Position numbers and translations under genes: made by a program. A DNA stretch of 36,028 bases from a bacterium (GTDB taxonomy: Bacteria > Actinomycetota > Acidimicrobiia > Spongiisociales > UBA5794). Below are positions 21,127-29,310 of this stretch, piece after piece; the stretch's first letter is position 1; the number at the start of each line of letters is the position of its first letter. The notes beneath the pieces were generated by a model. That model was given only the letters and a program-made list of their open reading frames with translations. It was not told the DNA's origin and made no database searches. The DNA lies in the NCBI GenBank assembly GCA_024226255.1, contig JAAELU010000486.1, forward strand, positions 1-36,028, written 5' to 3'.

Positions 21127-21141
21127 ATGGGAGTTTCCCAT
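21127..21141 (+). promoter_or_regulatory. Hairpin over the ribosome site and start of the 21140 gene
   Basis: ATGGGA-GTT-TCCCAT is a perfect 6-bp stem with a 3-nt loop. It contains both the GGGAG ribosome site and the first two bases of the ATG, so folding would hide the start and slow translation. Confidence 0.5.
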
Positions 21142-21835
21142 GCCTACTGATGACTTTGCCCTCCGGCCTGGGTTCACCCAAGAGGACCGGCGCGGACTGC
21201 CGTTCATTCTCAACAAGGGCGTCGGCAACGATTTCGGGCGAGCCAACCCTCGGGACCGAGTGGACACCCTGCTCGGGTCGATGCTCTCCGAGGCGTTCTC
21301 CCTCGCTGACGTCGAGGACAGTCGCGACCGCGAGGCGCTGGACTTCGAGCGCGGCGAGTTCGAGTCCTTCAACCGGGACTTCGAGGGGCGGCAGGACCGG
21401 CTCTCGCGCATGTTCCGCTCGCAGGCGTCCGACCAGATCGGCGCTCAGGCGCGCGAAGGTTTCCGTGGCCTCCGCGGGATGATCGGGCGTCGGGGTCTGA
21501 ACCCGAACAGCGGAACCGCTGCAGCACTCGCTGACCGCATCGCAGGCCGCCAGCAGGGCCAACTGATCGGCGCCCGCCGAGACATCGCGCTCGATGAGGA
21601 GCGCCGCCGCAGGGACCACGCGCTGACGAGGCTGCAGGCCGGCGGCAAACTCGCTGACCGGATTGCTACGCCGCCCTCCGTACTCAGGCTGGATGCGATC
21701 CAAGACGTGACCGGCGTCCTCCGCGCCAAGAGCCAAGAGGCGGAGGCGAGGAGCCAGTCGAGGAAGCTCAGGAAGGACGCGATGATCGCCGGGGGGCTCA
21801 ACGCAGCGGGCACAATCGCGGGGGCATTCATCTAA
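21140..21835 (+). CDS. Candidate DNA ejection protein 1, 231 aa
   Basis: ATG at 21140 behind GGGAG. The first 60 residues are mixed (TQEDRRGLPFILNKGVG). The middle is long, charged helix with many Arg/Asp/Glu (EDSRDREALDFERGEFESFN). Residues of about 105-160 are Gly/Arg-rich with RGLRGMIGRRGLNPNSGTAA, a pattern often seen in small internal virion proteins. The C-terminus is a hydrophobic AGGLNAAGTIAGAFI segment. Size, order and composition match the first of three ejection proteins (P22 gp7 class). No signal peptide. It overlaps the next gene as TAATG. Confidence 0.6.
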   Translation: MPTDDFALRPGFTQEDRRGLPFILNKGVGNDFGRANPRDRVDTLLGSMLSEAFSLADVEDSRDREALDFERGEFESFNRDFEGRQDRLSRMFRSQASDQIGAQAREGFRGLRGMIGRRGLNPNSGTAAALADRIAGRQQGQLIGARRDIALDEERRRRDHALTRLQAGGKLADRIATPPSVLRLDAIQDVTGVLRAKSQEAEARSQSRKLRKDAMIAGGLNAAGTIAGAFI

Positions 21836-23433
21836 TGGCACGCCTACGCTCCAAGGGAATCCAGGGTCAGTCGGCGAACACGACCGGGGCACAGTTGCGC
21901 GCCCGCGGCGGCGAACTCATCGCTGGCGGGATTGCGTCGGCCTTTGGTGCCGTGGGCGGGGCGGTCCAGAACAAGAAGGCACGGGAGGCGGCGCAGGCGG
22001 AGGCAGAGAAGTCCCGCCGTAATGCACTGCTGATCGAAGGCGAGCGGTCTCGTCAGAAGCAACTGGACCGCGAGTCGCGCGAGGGCATCGCCACTCTCAA
22101 CGCAAAGGCCCGCGTCGCCGCGAAACTCGTCGGCGACTCCAAGGCCACACAGGCGAAGGCTGCCGCAGCGTTCGAGGAGATGAAGGAACTCCAGTCCATC
22201 GCGTCTGAAGCAGAGGGCCGCGGGGGCAAGATTCCGACTGAGGTTGAGAACCGGATCTCCGTGCTCAAGGCTGGGCTCGGCGGACTGGCGAACATGCTCA
22301 ACATGACGCAGAGCAGGATGCAGGCCGAGGGGGTCAAGGAGCCTGCGATCGAGAGCGTGCCGCAACTTCAGGACGATGTCGCGAAGTTGGAAAGCGAGCG
22401 CCTCCAACTCAAGAGCGCCCTCTCCCGTCTGGAGAAGAACAAGAGCCCCGAGCGGCTCAAGAGCACGGTCCGGCGCCGCATCACGGATCGGATGGGCCTC
22501 AACAAGAAGGCATCGGACGAGGCCGGGGCTAGGGCGGAGTTCGCGACCCAGCAGTCAAAGGAGCGCCTCGCGGGCGTGCTGGAGCAGCGCCGCCGGGAGA
22601 CTGAGGTTCGCCAGTTGGTCACAGCCGCGAAGGACAACGACCTCCCGTTCAAGTTGGTCCAGTCCCAGATCGAGAACATCCGCGACGGTGCGACCGAGGA
22701 CGCCGAGGACGCGATCCGCTTCGTCGAGGACGAGCGTGATCGGCTGCTCGCCAATGACAGGGCCGCCGAGGCGAAGGCCTTGGCCGACAAGGCTACGGCA
22801 AAGAAGATCGAGGGGGCTCAGTCTGCTCGCGCGAGTTTCAAGTCCGTGGCCAAGCCCGACCGACATGCGAGTCAGGAAGACATCAACACGGTTGCAAAGA
22901 AGATCGACGGGCCGAAGGACATCAACGGCGCGCACGAGGAACTCGCCAAGATCCGCCGCCAGAACGCCGCCATCTCTGAGCAGCGTAACAAGCATCCGCT
23001 CAAGGGTAAGTCGTTCCCGATGACGAAGGATGAGGACAGCGAGCAGATGGTCCTCGACCTCTCCGCAATCAGCGGATGGAGTGACGAACTGATGGCAGCC
23101 AGTCTTGTCAACCGTGAGCAGGGTGATGCTCGTCGGCGTGAGGGGCTTGAGGCCAAGTACCAGTTCTCGAAGATGGGCAAGGGCAGGCAGGCTGCGCTGA
23201 TCAACAAGTTGATTGGAAAGCGCCCGGTGGATGAGGAGGAGGCAGCGAAGGCTGAACTGCTCCGCATCTCCGGTCTGGACGAGAAGGATCTGGAGTCGCC
23301 CGGGGCACTGGGCGTAGACGCTGCGGAGGATGCGGCGCGTGCTGACCCCAAGCGCGCTGCGGCGAATCAAGCCGTCGGCTTCGCGATGAACGACACAGAG
23401 TGGGCTGAGTACAAGAGGGGCCTCGGTGGGTGA
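21835..23433 (+). CDS. Candidate DNA ejection protein 2, coiled coil, 532 aa
   Basis: ATG at 21835 coupled by TAATG. Residues 25-45 (GGELIAGGIASAFGAVGGAV) are Gly/Ala-rich and hydrophobic, like a membrane-insertion segment. Residues 46-130 and 180-330 are almost continuous coiled coil (KAREAAQAEAEKSRRNALLI; SERLQLKSALSRLEKNKSPE). The C-terminus is more mixed and acidic. This is what internal virion proteins that line or extend the ejection channel look like. It overlaps the following 1332-residue gene by 8 nt. Confidence 0.65.
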   Translation: MARLRSKGIQGQSANTTGAQLRARGGELIAGGIASAFGAVGGAVQNKKAREAAQAEAEKSRRNALLIEGERSRQKQLDRESREGIATLNAKARVAAKLVGDSKATQAKAAAAFEEMKELQSIASEAEGRGGKIPTEVENRISVLKAGLGGLANMLNMTQSRMQAEGVKEPAIESVPQLQDDVAKLESERLQLKSALSRLEKNKSPERLKSTVRRRITDRMGLNKKASDEAGARAEFATQQSKERLAGVLEQRRRETEVRQLVTAAKDNDLPFKLVQSQIENIRDGATEDAEDAIRFVEDERDRLLANDRAAEAKALADKATAKKIEGAQSARASFKSVAKPDRHASQEDINTVAKKIDGPKDINGAHEELAKIRRQNAAISEQRNKHPLKGKSFPMTKDEDSEQMVLDLSAISGWSDELMAASLVNREQGDARRREGLEAKYQFSKMGKGRQAALINKLIGKRPVDEEEAAKAELLRISGLDEKDLESPGALGVDAAEDAARADPKRAAANQAVGFAMNDTEWAEYKRGLGG

Positions 23434-26400
23434 TCGGATGGAACAGGTCCGCGCTGCTGCCGCCGCTGAGAAAGAGCGGCGCATGGGCATCGTGCGCGAA
23501 ACGGCTACGCTCAAGCGTCGCGCCCGTGGTGTCCCGATCGGGCAGGAGTTCGCCGAGGACAAGGTCATCCGCGAGGAACTGGAGGATGCGTTCTTCACGC
23601 AGTCCAAGGACCGAGCCATGTTCTTCGTCCGCGACACCCTGTTCAAGTTCGCGCAGGACGGCAGGATCAAGACGCCTGAGGACGCTCAGAATCTCTACCA
23701 GCGCATCAAGCACATGCAGGAGAAGTTGTACGAGCGCGAGCCGCAGGAGTTCCGCCGGCTCGGCGTGCTCCCCATCGGACACAAGGGCGACCAATCCGGG
23801 TCGTGGCTGAAGTCCACGCTGGCTGGCGTGATCCAAGGCAGCGAGGGTCTGATGGATAGCGTGTCGTTCGGCTACTGGGACGACGCGATGAAGATGATCA
23901 ACCTGAGCATCCCGGGGATCACATCGGCGAGTGAAAAGGAACGCCAGGAGACCCTCGCCCGGATGCAGCAGGAGAACCCGACGGCGTCTATGGCGGGCCA
24001 CACGATCGGCTCAGTCACGGGACTCGCCGCCACGCTCCCGCTTGTCGCCGGACGGCTGCCCCAGGCGCTTCAGGCTGGACGGGCGGCAACGGCGGTGGGC
24101 AAGGTCGCCCAGGCAGCGAAGGGCGGTGCAGCATCGTTCGCGGCCCTTGGGTTCCTCCGAGACCCCAACGCCCCAGGCGCAGAGGGCAGCAAGATCCAGT
24201 TCGCCAAGCGTGTGAGCAACGCCGCAGAGGGCGCACTGTTTGGCGCAGCCGTCGCCCCTGTCAGCGTTGCGGGCAAGAAGTTGACCGAGGGCCTCGGGCG
24301 CATCTTCGCGGAAAGCGTCGAGAAGTTCGGGCCTCGTTTGGCGTCTACCGCAGAGCGGGCGGGGCGTGCCATCGGCGGCGCCGTCGAGTTCCAGGCCATC
24401 GCAAACATGCCTCTCCCTGGGCAGGAGACGGCAATCGAGGATCTCCTCGCCGGGCGACTCGAGGAGGCCAAGGTCAAGACGCTATCGGCTGCCATCGCCG
24501 GGGGGTTCATGAAGGCGGTCAGCGGAGGCAACCTTCGCGCGAAACGGCAGTTCCGCCGTGAACTGACTCAGAAGTTCGAGCGCCTGCTGATGGAGCAGAA
24601 GTTCGGCACGCCCAAGGGGAAGGCGAAGGCGACGGCCACGCTGGGGGCGCTGGACGAGATCGGTGTCCTCCCAGCACGGGTCAAGGCAGACGCTGATCCT
24701 GCGGTCGCAACCGAGAGCCCTGCGGTCGGCAAGAAGGGGCGGACGCTCTTGTCAATGAAGGGCCCCGGCATCCAAACTCCGGGGGCCAAGGTCGAAGCTC
24801 CTGCGAAACCCGGCGATGCCCCGCGCATATCGGTCCGCGTCCCCAAGAACCCCGGGGATACGCCTCAGCAGCAGTTCGGGCCTCAGACGGGCCTTCTCGA
24901 TGCGACGATTCCGCAGAAGGTGTGGAACAGCGTCAAGACCGTGTTCAACGGCTGGGTTCGCAACCTCGCCGACAACCTCGCCACTCGCATCGACCGCACG
25001 CGCAGGGCTGAGGAGTTCGCGGTTGCCCAGAAGGTCAAGCATGCATCTCGCGGGCTGAACGCCACGGACCTTGAAGACATCGGCGCCGCGATTGAGGGCA
25101 TCGGCAACCTCCGCACTGGCAAGGCGGTTAATCCAAAGGCGTGGTCCGCTCGCAAGTTCCGGGCGATGAAGGCGATCAAGGCCGAGTTCGAGAACCAGCG
25201 CAAGCAGTTGAACGCGCACATCGAGCGCGCCAGCGGAGGCAAGGAGAAGGAGTACATCTCCTACATCGAGGACTACCTTCCCCACTTCTATTCAGACAAC
25301 ACGTCGAAACTCAACGAGTTCCTTGGGAAGTGGAGGCGCAACAGCCCGAACGCCAAGAAGCGTAAGTTCCCTACGCTGCAGGAGGCGCTTGACGCCGGGC
25401 TCACTCCGCGCACGCAGAACGCGGCCGAGTTGCTCCGAACGTACTCCTCGCTGAACTGGCGCGTCGCCACGACGAAGGACGCGATCTACTCGTTCGGCAA
25501 GTTGAAGATGGAGGACGGGCGACCGGCGGTTTCCCCGACACGCGGGAAGGGGATGGACGACTATGTCAAACTCGACAACGAGTTGATCCGCCGCTTCCGC
25601 TACGGAGGTAAGTCGAGCAAGGGCGAGGGCGTCCTCCTCTATCGCGATGGCGCGTTCGTCCACCCCGAAGCCGTCGGCGCCGTCAAGGCGATGACCGAGG
25701 CCAAGTTGTCGAACAGGATCCTTGGTGCGTGGGAGGGCTACAACGCCATCGCGAAGAACGCGCAGTTGACCGCCTCGTTCTTCCATGACATCTCGCTGCT
25801 GGAGAGCGCGCAGTCCGTCATGGGCCCGGCGCGCGGGATGCTTCGCATCCTCCAAGTAGATCCCGCGTTGGGCAGGCGACTGCTCGTCACCACACCGGGT
25901 CGAGCAGGTAAGCGCCTGCTAGAGAAGGGCGTCAAGAACGGAGAGACCGCGGAGGAGTTCGCCCGAGACGCGATCATGCACGGGCTGCCGATGTCGGTGC
26001 CCTCGGACGTGCGCCAGAGCCGTCTCGACAAGATTTGGCGAGGAATGGACGCGGCGCTCGGCGGGAGCCAGACAGCGCGTGCCGCCGGTCGCAAGGGCAA
26101 ACAGTTCTTCGAGGCTCGTCAGAACATGCTGTGGGGCTACCACCAACGACTCAAGGCGCTGTCCTACTACGAACTTGTCAAGGAACTCGCGCCTAAGACC
26201 GATCCTAAGAACCTTCCGAAGTTGAAGGAAGAGATCGCCTCATTCGTCAACGATGCGTACGGCGGGCAGGAGTGGATCAATCACAAGTGGATGCGCCACC
26301 CGAAGGTGCGCCAGATGGTCCACGCCATCGTGTTCGCGCCGGACTGGTCGCTGTCGAACATTCGCGTGGCGAACCCCGGGTTCGGTGAGCAGTACAAGGT

Positions 26401-27424
26401 GCCCGCGCTCAAGGGCGGGACACTGAACCCGCGGCGGCGGATGTGGACACGTTACTGGAAGAACATGGTCGTCTCGCAGGCGATGATGGGCTACGCCGCG
26501 CAGGCGGCGATTACCACGGCGTTCGGGGATGAGTCGAAGGGCGACAAGATGTTCGTCCACGACAACGAGCCGGGCAACAACAGCCCGCTGTTTCCGAACG
26601 TAGACATCACGCCGCTTGCGCGGCTGGTTCGCGATACGCCCGTGCTCAAGGGCCTGCTTGGCGGCACGATCAGTGACTCCAAGACGGAGGAGCAAAGGGT
26701 CTACGCCCACGGCGGCAAGCAGGCGCGTGAGGTTGCGCGCTACGCCCCGGTGACACTCAAAAACCAGATTTTCTCCAAGTCGTCACCCGCAATCCGCCAA
26801 GCATTTGCTCAGATCACCGGCACAGAGGGGCCCGGCTGGACAACGGACTTCCAACGCGAGGAAGACAAGACGGGCAAGTTCCAGTTCTGGGAGCGCCTGA
26901 AGTACCTCGGCGGAGACTTCGTTCCGTTCTCGCTTCGTGGGGGCCAGTTCGCCTTGTCGATCCCGGCCAAGAAGGGTATGACCCCGTTCAAAGCCGAGCG
27001 CGAAATCACCCACATCCTCCGCGAGTACGCGGAGCCCGGTATCTACACGAGGATCACACGCCCCTCACGGGCGAAGTTTACCGAGAAACTCGCCACGCTG
27101 GTCGGGGACGCGCTGGAGGCGGCCGAGATTAACGGCCATGACCCGAAGAAGATCCTGCAAGACGCGGTCAGCGGAGTCCGTGGGCATTACTACCGGGCGC
27201 TCTATGACCAACTCCAGAAGGGCGAACAGCTCAAGGGGAACGAGTCCTCGGCCCGTGCAGTAGTTCGCCTCAACGCTGGTCTCTCGAACGTCCTCGAGAG
27301 CCTTGAGCGGCGCGGATTGAAGATGGACACGGAGACCCGCAAGATGATCCGGAGCGCCATGGAAGCGGCTGCGGAGGCCGAAGGTGTGCGACTGCGAAGG
27401 AAGTCGCGGAGGCCGGGGAAGTGA
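23426..27424 (+). CDS. Candidate large internal virion / ejection protein, 1332 aa
   Basis: GTG at 23426 inside the previous gene; ATG at 23438 is an alternative. Residues 1-110 are helical and charged. Residues of about 190-330 are Ala/Gly-rich and hydrophobic (MAGHTIGSVTGLAATLPLVA and on), suited to membrane insertion or a flexible channel. Residues of about 480-990 contain a long helical region with YISYIEDYLPHFYSDNTSKL, KKRKFPTLQEALDAGLTPRT and AQLTASFFHDISLLESAQSV. This order resembles regions seen in very large phage virion proteins and polyvalent-protein-associated domains; the match is from memory. It probably enters the cell with DNA. No transglycosylase motif was recognised. Confidence 0.65.
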   Translation: MGDRMEQVRAAAAAEKERRMGIVRETATLKRRARGVPIGQEFAEDKVIREELEDAFFTQSKDRAMFFVRDTLFKFAQDGRIKTPEDAQNLYQRIKHMQEKLYEREPQEFRRLGVLPIGHKGDQSGSWLKSTLAGVIQGSEGLMDSVSFGYWDDAMKMINLSIPGITSASEKERQETLARMQQENPTASMAGHTIGSVTGLAATLPLVAGRLPQALQAGRAATAVGKVAQAAKGGAASFAALGFLRDPNAPGAEGSKIQFAKRVSNAAEGALFGAAVAPVSVAGKKLTEGLGRIFAESVEKFGPRLASTAERAGRAIGGAVEFQAIANMPLPGQETAIEDLLAGRLEEAKVKTLSAAIAGGFMKAVSGGNLRAKRQFRRELTQKFERLLMEQKFGTPKGKAKATATLGALDEIGVLPARVKADADPAVATESPAVGKKGRTLLSMKGPGIQTPGAKVEAPAKPGDAPRISVRVPKNPGDTPQQQFGPQTGLLDATIPQKVWNSVKTVFNGWVRNLADNLATRIDRTRRAEEFAVAQKVKHASRGLNATDLEDIGAAIEGIGNLRTGKAVNPKAWSARKFRAMKAIKAEFENQRKQLNAHIERASGGKEKEYISYIEDYLPHFYSDNTSKLNEFLGKWRRNSPNAKKRKFPTLQEALDAGLTPRTQNAAELLRTYSSLNWRVATTKDAIYSFGKLKMEDGRPAVSPTRGKGMDDYVKLDNELIRRFRYGGKSSKGEGVLLYRDGAFVHPEAVGAVKAMTEAKLSNRILGAWEGYNAIAKNAQLTASFFHDISLLESAQSVMGPARGMLRILQVDPALGRRLLVTTPGRAGKRLLEKGVKNGETAEEFARDAIMHGLPMSVPSDVRQSRLDKIWRGMDAALGGSQTARAAGRKGKQFFEARQNMLWGYHQRLKALSYYELVKELAPKTDPKNLPKLKEEIASFVNDAYGGQEWINHKWMRHPKVRQMVHAIVFAPDWSLSNIRVANPGFGEQYKVPALKGGTLNPRRRMWTRYWKNMVVSQAMMGYAAQAAITTAFGDESKGDKMFVHDNEPGNNSPLFPNVDITPLARLVRDTPVLKGLLGGTISDSKTEEQRVYAHGGKQAREVARYAPVTLKNQIFSKSSPAIRQAFAQITGTEGPGWTTDFQREEDKTGKFQFWERLKYLGGDFVPFSLRGGQFALSIPAKKGMTPFKAEREITHILREYAEPGIYTRITRPSRAKFTEKLATLVGDALEAAEINGHDPKKILQDAVSGVRGHYYRALYDQLQKGEQLKGNESSARAVVRLNAGLSNVLESLERRGLKMDTETRKMIRSAMEAAAEAEGVRLRRKSRRPGK

Positions 27425-27483
27425 TCCGTACACTGAGACCATTCCAGACCTCGAGAGGGTGGGCCCAGGATTGTCCTCCTCGA

Positions 27484-27497
27484 CCTGCTTCGGCAGG
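27484..27497 (+). terminator. UUCG hairpin after the ejection operon
   Basis: CCTGC-TTCG-GCAGG is a 5-bp stem with a UUCG loop, in the 112-nt gap between the 1332-residue gene and the lipoprotein. No U-tract follows; a G-run does. It is a weak terminator or a processing site. The rest of 27425-27536 shows only the next gene's GAGGAGG site. Confidence 0.4.
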
Positions 27498-27536
27498 GGG
27501 CTCACCGTTCTCGGGGTCGAAACGAGGAGGATTGAC

Positions 27537-28289
27537 ATGCAGAAGATTCTGATTCTAGGAGCGGCGCTGCTGTTTGCGGCGTGCTCGAGCACGAAGGGGC
27601 CGGGCGTCGGTTGCGACGACTGCGCGGTGGCGGAGGCGAACCCTGTAGGCGCCGGCTCCAACGCTGCGGCTGCTGCTGCGTCAGGGGGGCAGCGGGCGAA
27701 CCAAGCCCCTTTCAGCGGCGAAGCGGGGGCGCGTATCGACCCGCAGACAACCGTGGGGCGCGGGACGGGCGACACGTCCGCGTCGTCAGCCGACCGGGAA
27801 CACCGCGAGACGGCGTCCGGCGGCGCTCAGAACGTGGCCGTCAACGTCCCGACGTCCGCGCGAGCGGCGGCGGGCGGGGGTGGTACGAGCGCGTCCGTGG
27901 TCTCGGCCAAGGGAGTGGTGACCATGTACATGGCCGCACTCCAACTGGCGATGGCGCGAGGCGACTCGCCAGAGCAACTCAAGTTCCTCTCGGAGCAGCT
28001 GGCTGCGGCACAGACGGTGCTCGCAACGGTGGAAGCGGGGACGCGGGCGAACATCGTGAATCACTATCACCAAGACCATCAGAACAACACGCTGTTCGGC
28101 GTATCGAGCAGTTCAACGGATGGCCGCCCATCGTCGGCGTCAACGGAGGCGGCGGCAGCGGCGGTGACGAAGATCAGCGAGGCGAACGCTCCGTTCGAGA
28201 AGCCTGCCCCGATGGCGGCTGAAGGATCAAGTGATGTGCCCCCGGCGGGGGCCCCCGACGATCCTCTCGCACCCGGGGACGGTGAGTGA
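27537..28289 (+). CDS. Lipoprotein, 250 aa
   Basis: The start at ATG 27537 follows GAGGAGG; the open frame reaching 27384 overlaps the previous gene and crosses this site. MQKILILGAALLFAACSSTK is a lipoprotein signal with lipobox FAAC (Cys16). The mature part is low complexity: Gly/Ala/Ser-rich to about residue 125, then a helical block (MYMAALQLAMARGDSPEQLK, LAAAQTVLATVEAGTRANIV), then a disordered Pro/Ala tail. There are no catalytic motifs. It may be displayed on the outer membrane or anchored in the virion-associated envelope; the role is unknown. It is coupled to the next gene by TGATG. Confidence 0.75.
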   Translation: MQKILILGAALLFAACSSTKGPGVGCDDCAVAEANPVGAGSNAAAAAASGGQRANQAPFSGEAGARIDPQTTVGRGTGDTSASSADREHRETASGGAQNVAVNVPTSARAAAGGGGTSASVVSAKGVVTMYMAALQLAMARGDSPEQLKFLSEQLAAAQTVLATVEAGTRANIVNHYHQDHQNNTLFGVSSSSTDGRPSSASTEAAAAAVTKISEANAPFEKPAPMAAEGSSDVPPAGAPDDPLAPGDGE

Positions 28290-28471
28290 TGCGGCGCTCT
28301 ACTAATCTCCTACTAATCGTGTGCGGATTAGTAGTTGTGGGGTTCTGCGCTATGGCCCTCGGCGGCTGCACGATGGGCAAGATCGTGGACGCGGACAACA
28401 CGGGCTACGGGGATGCTGGCATCTCGGTGCCGATCTTCGCGCCGCTCCCGGGCTGCGAGAAGGGCAAGTAG
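28289..28471 (+). CDS. Small lipoprotein, 60 aa (o-spanin-like)
   Basis: ATG at 28289 overlaps the upstream stop. Residues 6-24 are hydrophobic (NLLLIVCGLVVVGFCAMAL) and LGGC (24-27) is a lipobox, so the mature protein would have about 34 residues. The mature part contains VPIFAPLPGC, Pro-rich like small outer-membrane spanin subunits (Rz1 class), but this is only compositional. The first codons carry the repeated CTACTAATC words that can form competing hairpins. Two membrane/coiled-coil proteins downstream could be its partners. Confidence 0.65.
   Translation: MRRSTNLLLIVCGLVVVGFCAMALGGCTMGKIVDADNTGYGDAGISVPIFAPLPGCEKGK
28299..28334 (+). repeat. CTACTAATC repeats with competing hairpins
   Basis: CTACTAATC is present at 28299-28307 and again at 28310-28318, and its complement GATTAGTAG is at 28326-28334. 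The third copy can pair with the second (9 bp, 7-nt loop) or with the first. All lie in the signal-peptide codons and are unusually AT-rich for this genome. Confidence 0.6.
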
Positions 28472-28829
28472 CATCAGCAACTTCCAGACCCGAATCGCTC
28501 TCACCCTGAACGGACGCGGGTTCTCGTTGATCGAGGATCTCGTGTACGACGGGAACGAGGAGCAGTTCACTGTGCCCGCGGGGTTCGCCACGGACCTCGC
28601 GAGCACGCCTTGGTTTGCGAAGTGGCTGATCCGCGGCGTGTCCGAGAAGCGCGACAAGGCGGCGTGCCTGCATGACTGGTTCTACCGCTCGACGCCTCCG
28701 GGCGTGACGCGCAAGGACGCGGACCGGATCTTCTTCCGGGCGATGATCGAAGACGGCGCCAACATCTGGCGCGCGTGGTTGATGTACCGAGCGGTGCGGT
28801 GGTTTGGAGGTCGCGCGTGGAGTGGTTGA
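28413..28829 (+). CDS. DUF1353 phage protein, start uncertain
   Basis: The core EQFTVPAGFATDLASTPWFA, then ACLHDWFYRSTPPGVTRKDA and WLMYRAVRWFG, are the conserved pieces of DUF1353: the 'VPxGFxTDLASxPxF' strand, the 'HDxxYR' motif and the closing 'VRxFG'. Members are found in tailed phages, often near lysis or tail genes, with no confirmed activity. The start is a problem. The domain should begin near 28480, but no ATG/GTG/TTG is placed there. ATG 28413 (given here) overlaps the lipoprotein by 59 nt, and the added residues look like shadow. TTG 28527 cuts a strand. ATC 28473 with AGAAGG upstream, or a +1 frameshift from the lipoprotein gene, are alternatives. Confidence 0.7.
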   Translation: MLASRCRSSRRSRAARRASSISNFQTRIALTLNGRGFSLIEDLVYDGNEEQFTVPAGFATDLASTPWFAKWLIRGVSEKRDKAACLHDWFYRSTPPGVTRKDADRIFFRAMIEDGANIWRAWLMYRAVRWFGGRAWSG

Positions 28830-29068
28830 AACGCACCTTCGGCCCCCTGTTCACCACCGTCGGCGGGAACGTCGCTGCGGCGACCATCGTGTGCGTCGCG
28901 GCGATCCTCGGCGGGGTCTACTACCTGACCAACGACGCCGTCAGCACCGACGACATTACCGAGCTGCAGACGGCGCTCGACAACGCGACGATGCAGACCA
29001 AGATCAACGAACGACTGCTGGAGGCCGTGCGGATGGATCTGCGCGTTCTCCTTAGGAGAGACCCTTGA
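28817..29068 (+). CDS. Small TM plus coiled-coil protein, 83 aa
   Basis: GTG at 28817 with GGAGG seven bases upstream, inside the end of the DUF1353 gene. Residues 17-37 (GNVAAATIVCVAAILGGVYY) are one transmembrane helix, with a basic N-terminus that would stay inside. The rest (DDITELQTALDNATMQTKIN) is a periplasmic coiled-coil candidate ending in LRVLLRRDP. This shape fits an inner-membrane spanin or an anti-holin-like protein, but no signature confirms either. The TTG start of the next gene overlaps its stop. Confidence 0.65.
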   Translation: MEWLKRTFGPLFTTVGGNVAAATIVCVAAILGGVYYLTNDAVSTDDITELQTALDNATMQTKINERLLEAVRMDLRVLLRRDP

Positions 29069-29310
29069 AGATCCCCGGCCCTGTCATCTTCTGGACCCTA
29101 TGTCTCATCATCACAGTCTGGGGCGTAGAGACCGACCCGTTCGGTATGCGTGACGCCGAAGCCGCCCCCAAGCCCAACCCGCTAGAGGCGAAGGTCCGCG
29201 TGCTCGAACGCAAGATCACGGCGATGGAGGCGCGGCAGGACGCGATCTACCGCTGGTCGAACAAGGTGGACGAGAAGCTCTGGCCCCGGCCCAAGAAGAA
29301 GGTCAAGTAA
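29065..29310 (+). CDS. Small exported or membrane-anchored coiled-coil protein, 81 aa
   Basis: TTG start at 29065 with AGGAGA seven bases upstream, overlapping the stop before it. Residues 6-20 (PVIFWTLCLIITVWG) are hydrophobic, and a possible signal peptidase site, AEA, lies near 33. Residues 40-70 (PLEAKVRVLERKITAMEARQ) form a coiled coil with a Lys-rich tail (KKKVK). It pairs well in form with the previous gene and the small lipoprotein as envelope components. Unassigned family; TAATG coupling to the next gene. Confidence 0.65.
   Translation: MKIPGPVIFWTLCLIITVWGVETDPFGMRDAEAAPKPNPLEAKVRVLERKITAMEARQDAIYRWSNKVDEKLWPRPKKKVK

Noticed and set aside
23426-27424. Lytic transglycosylase or peptidase domain in the 1332-residue protein
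   Set aside because: I searched by eye for ES/GLMQ-type and HExxH motifs and found none convincing.
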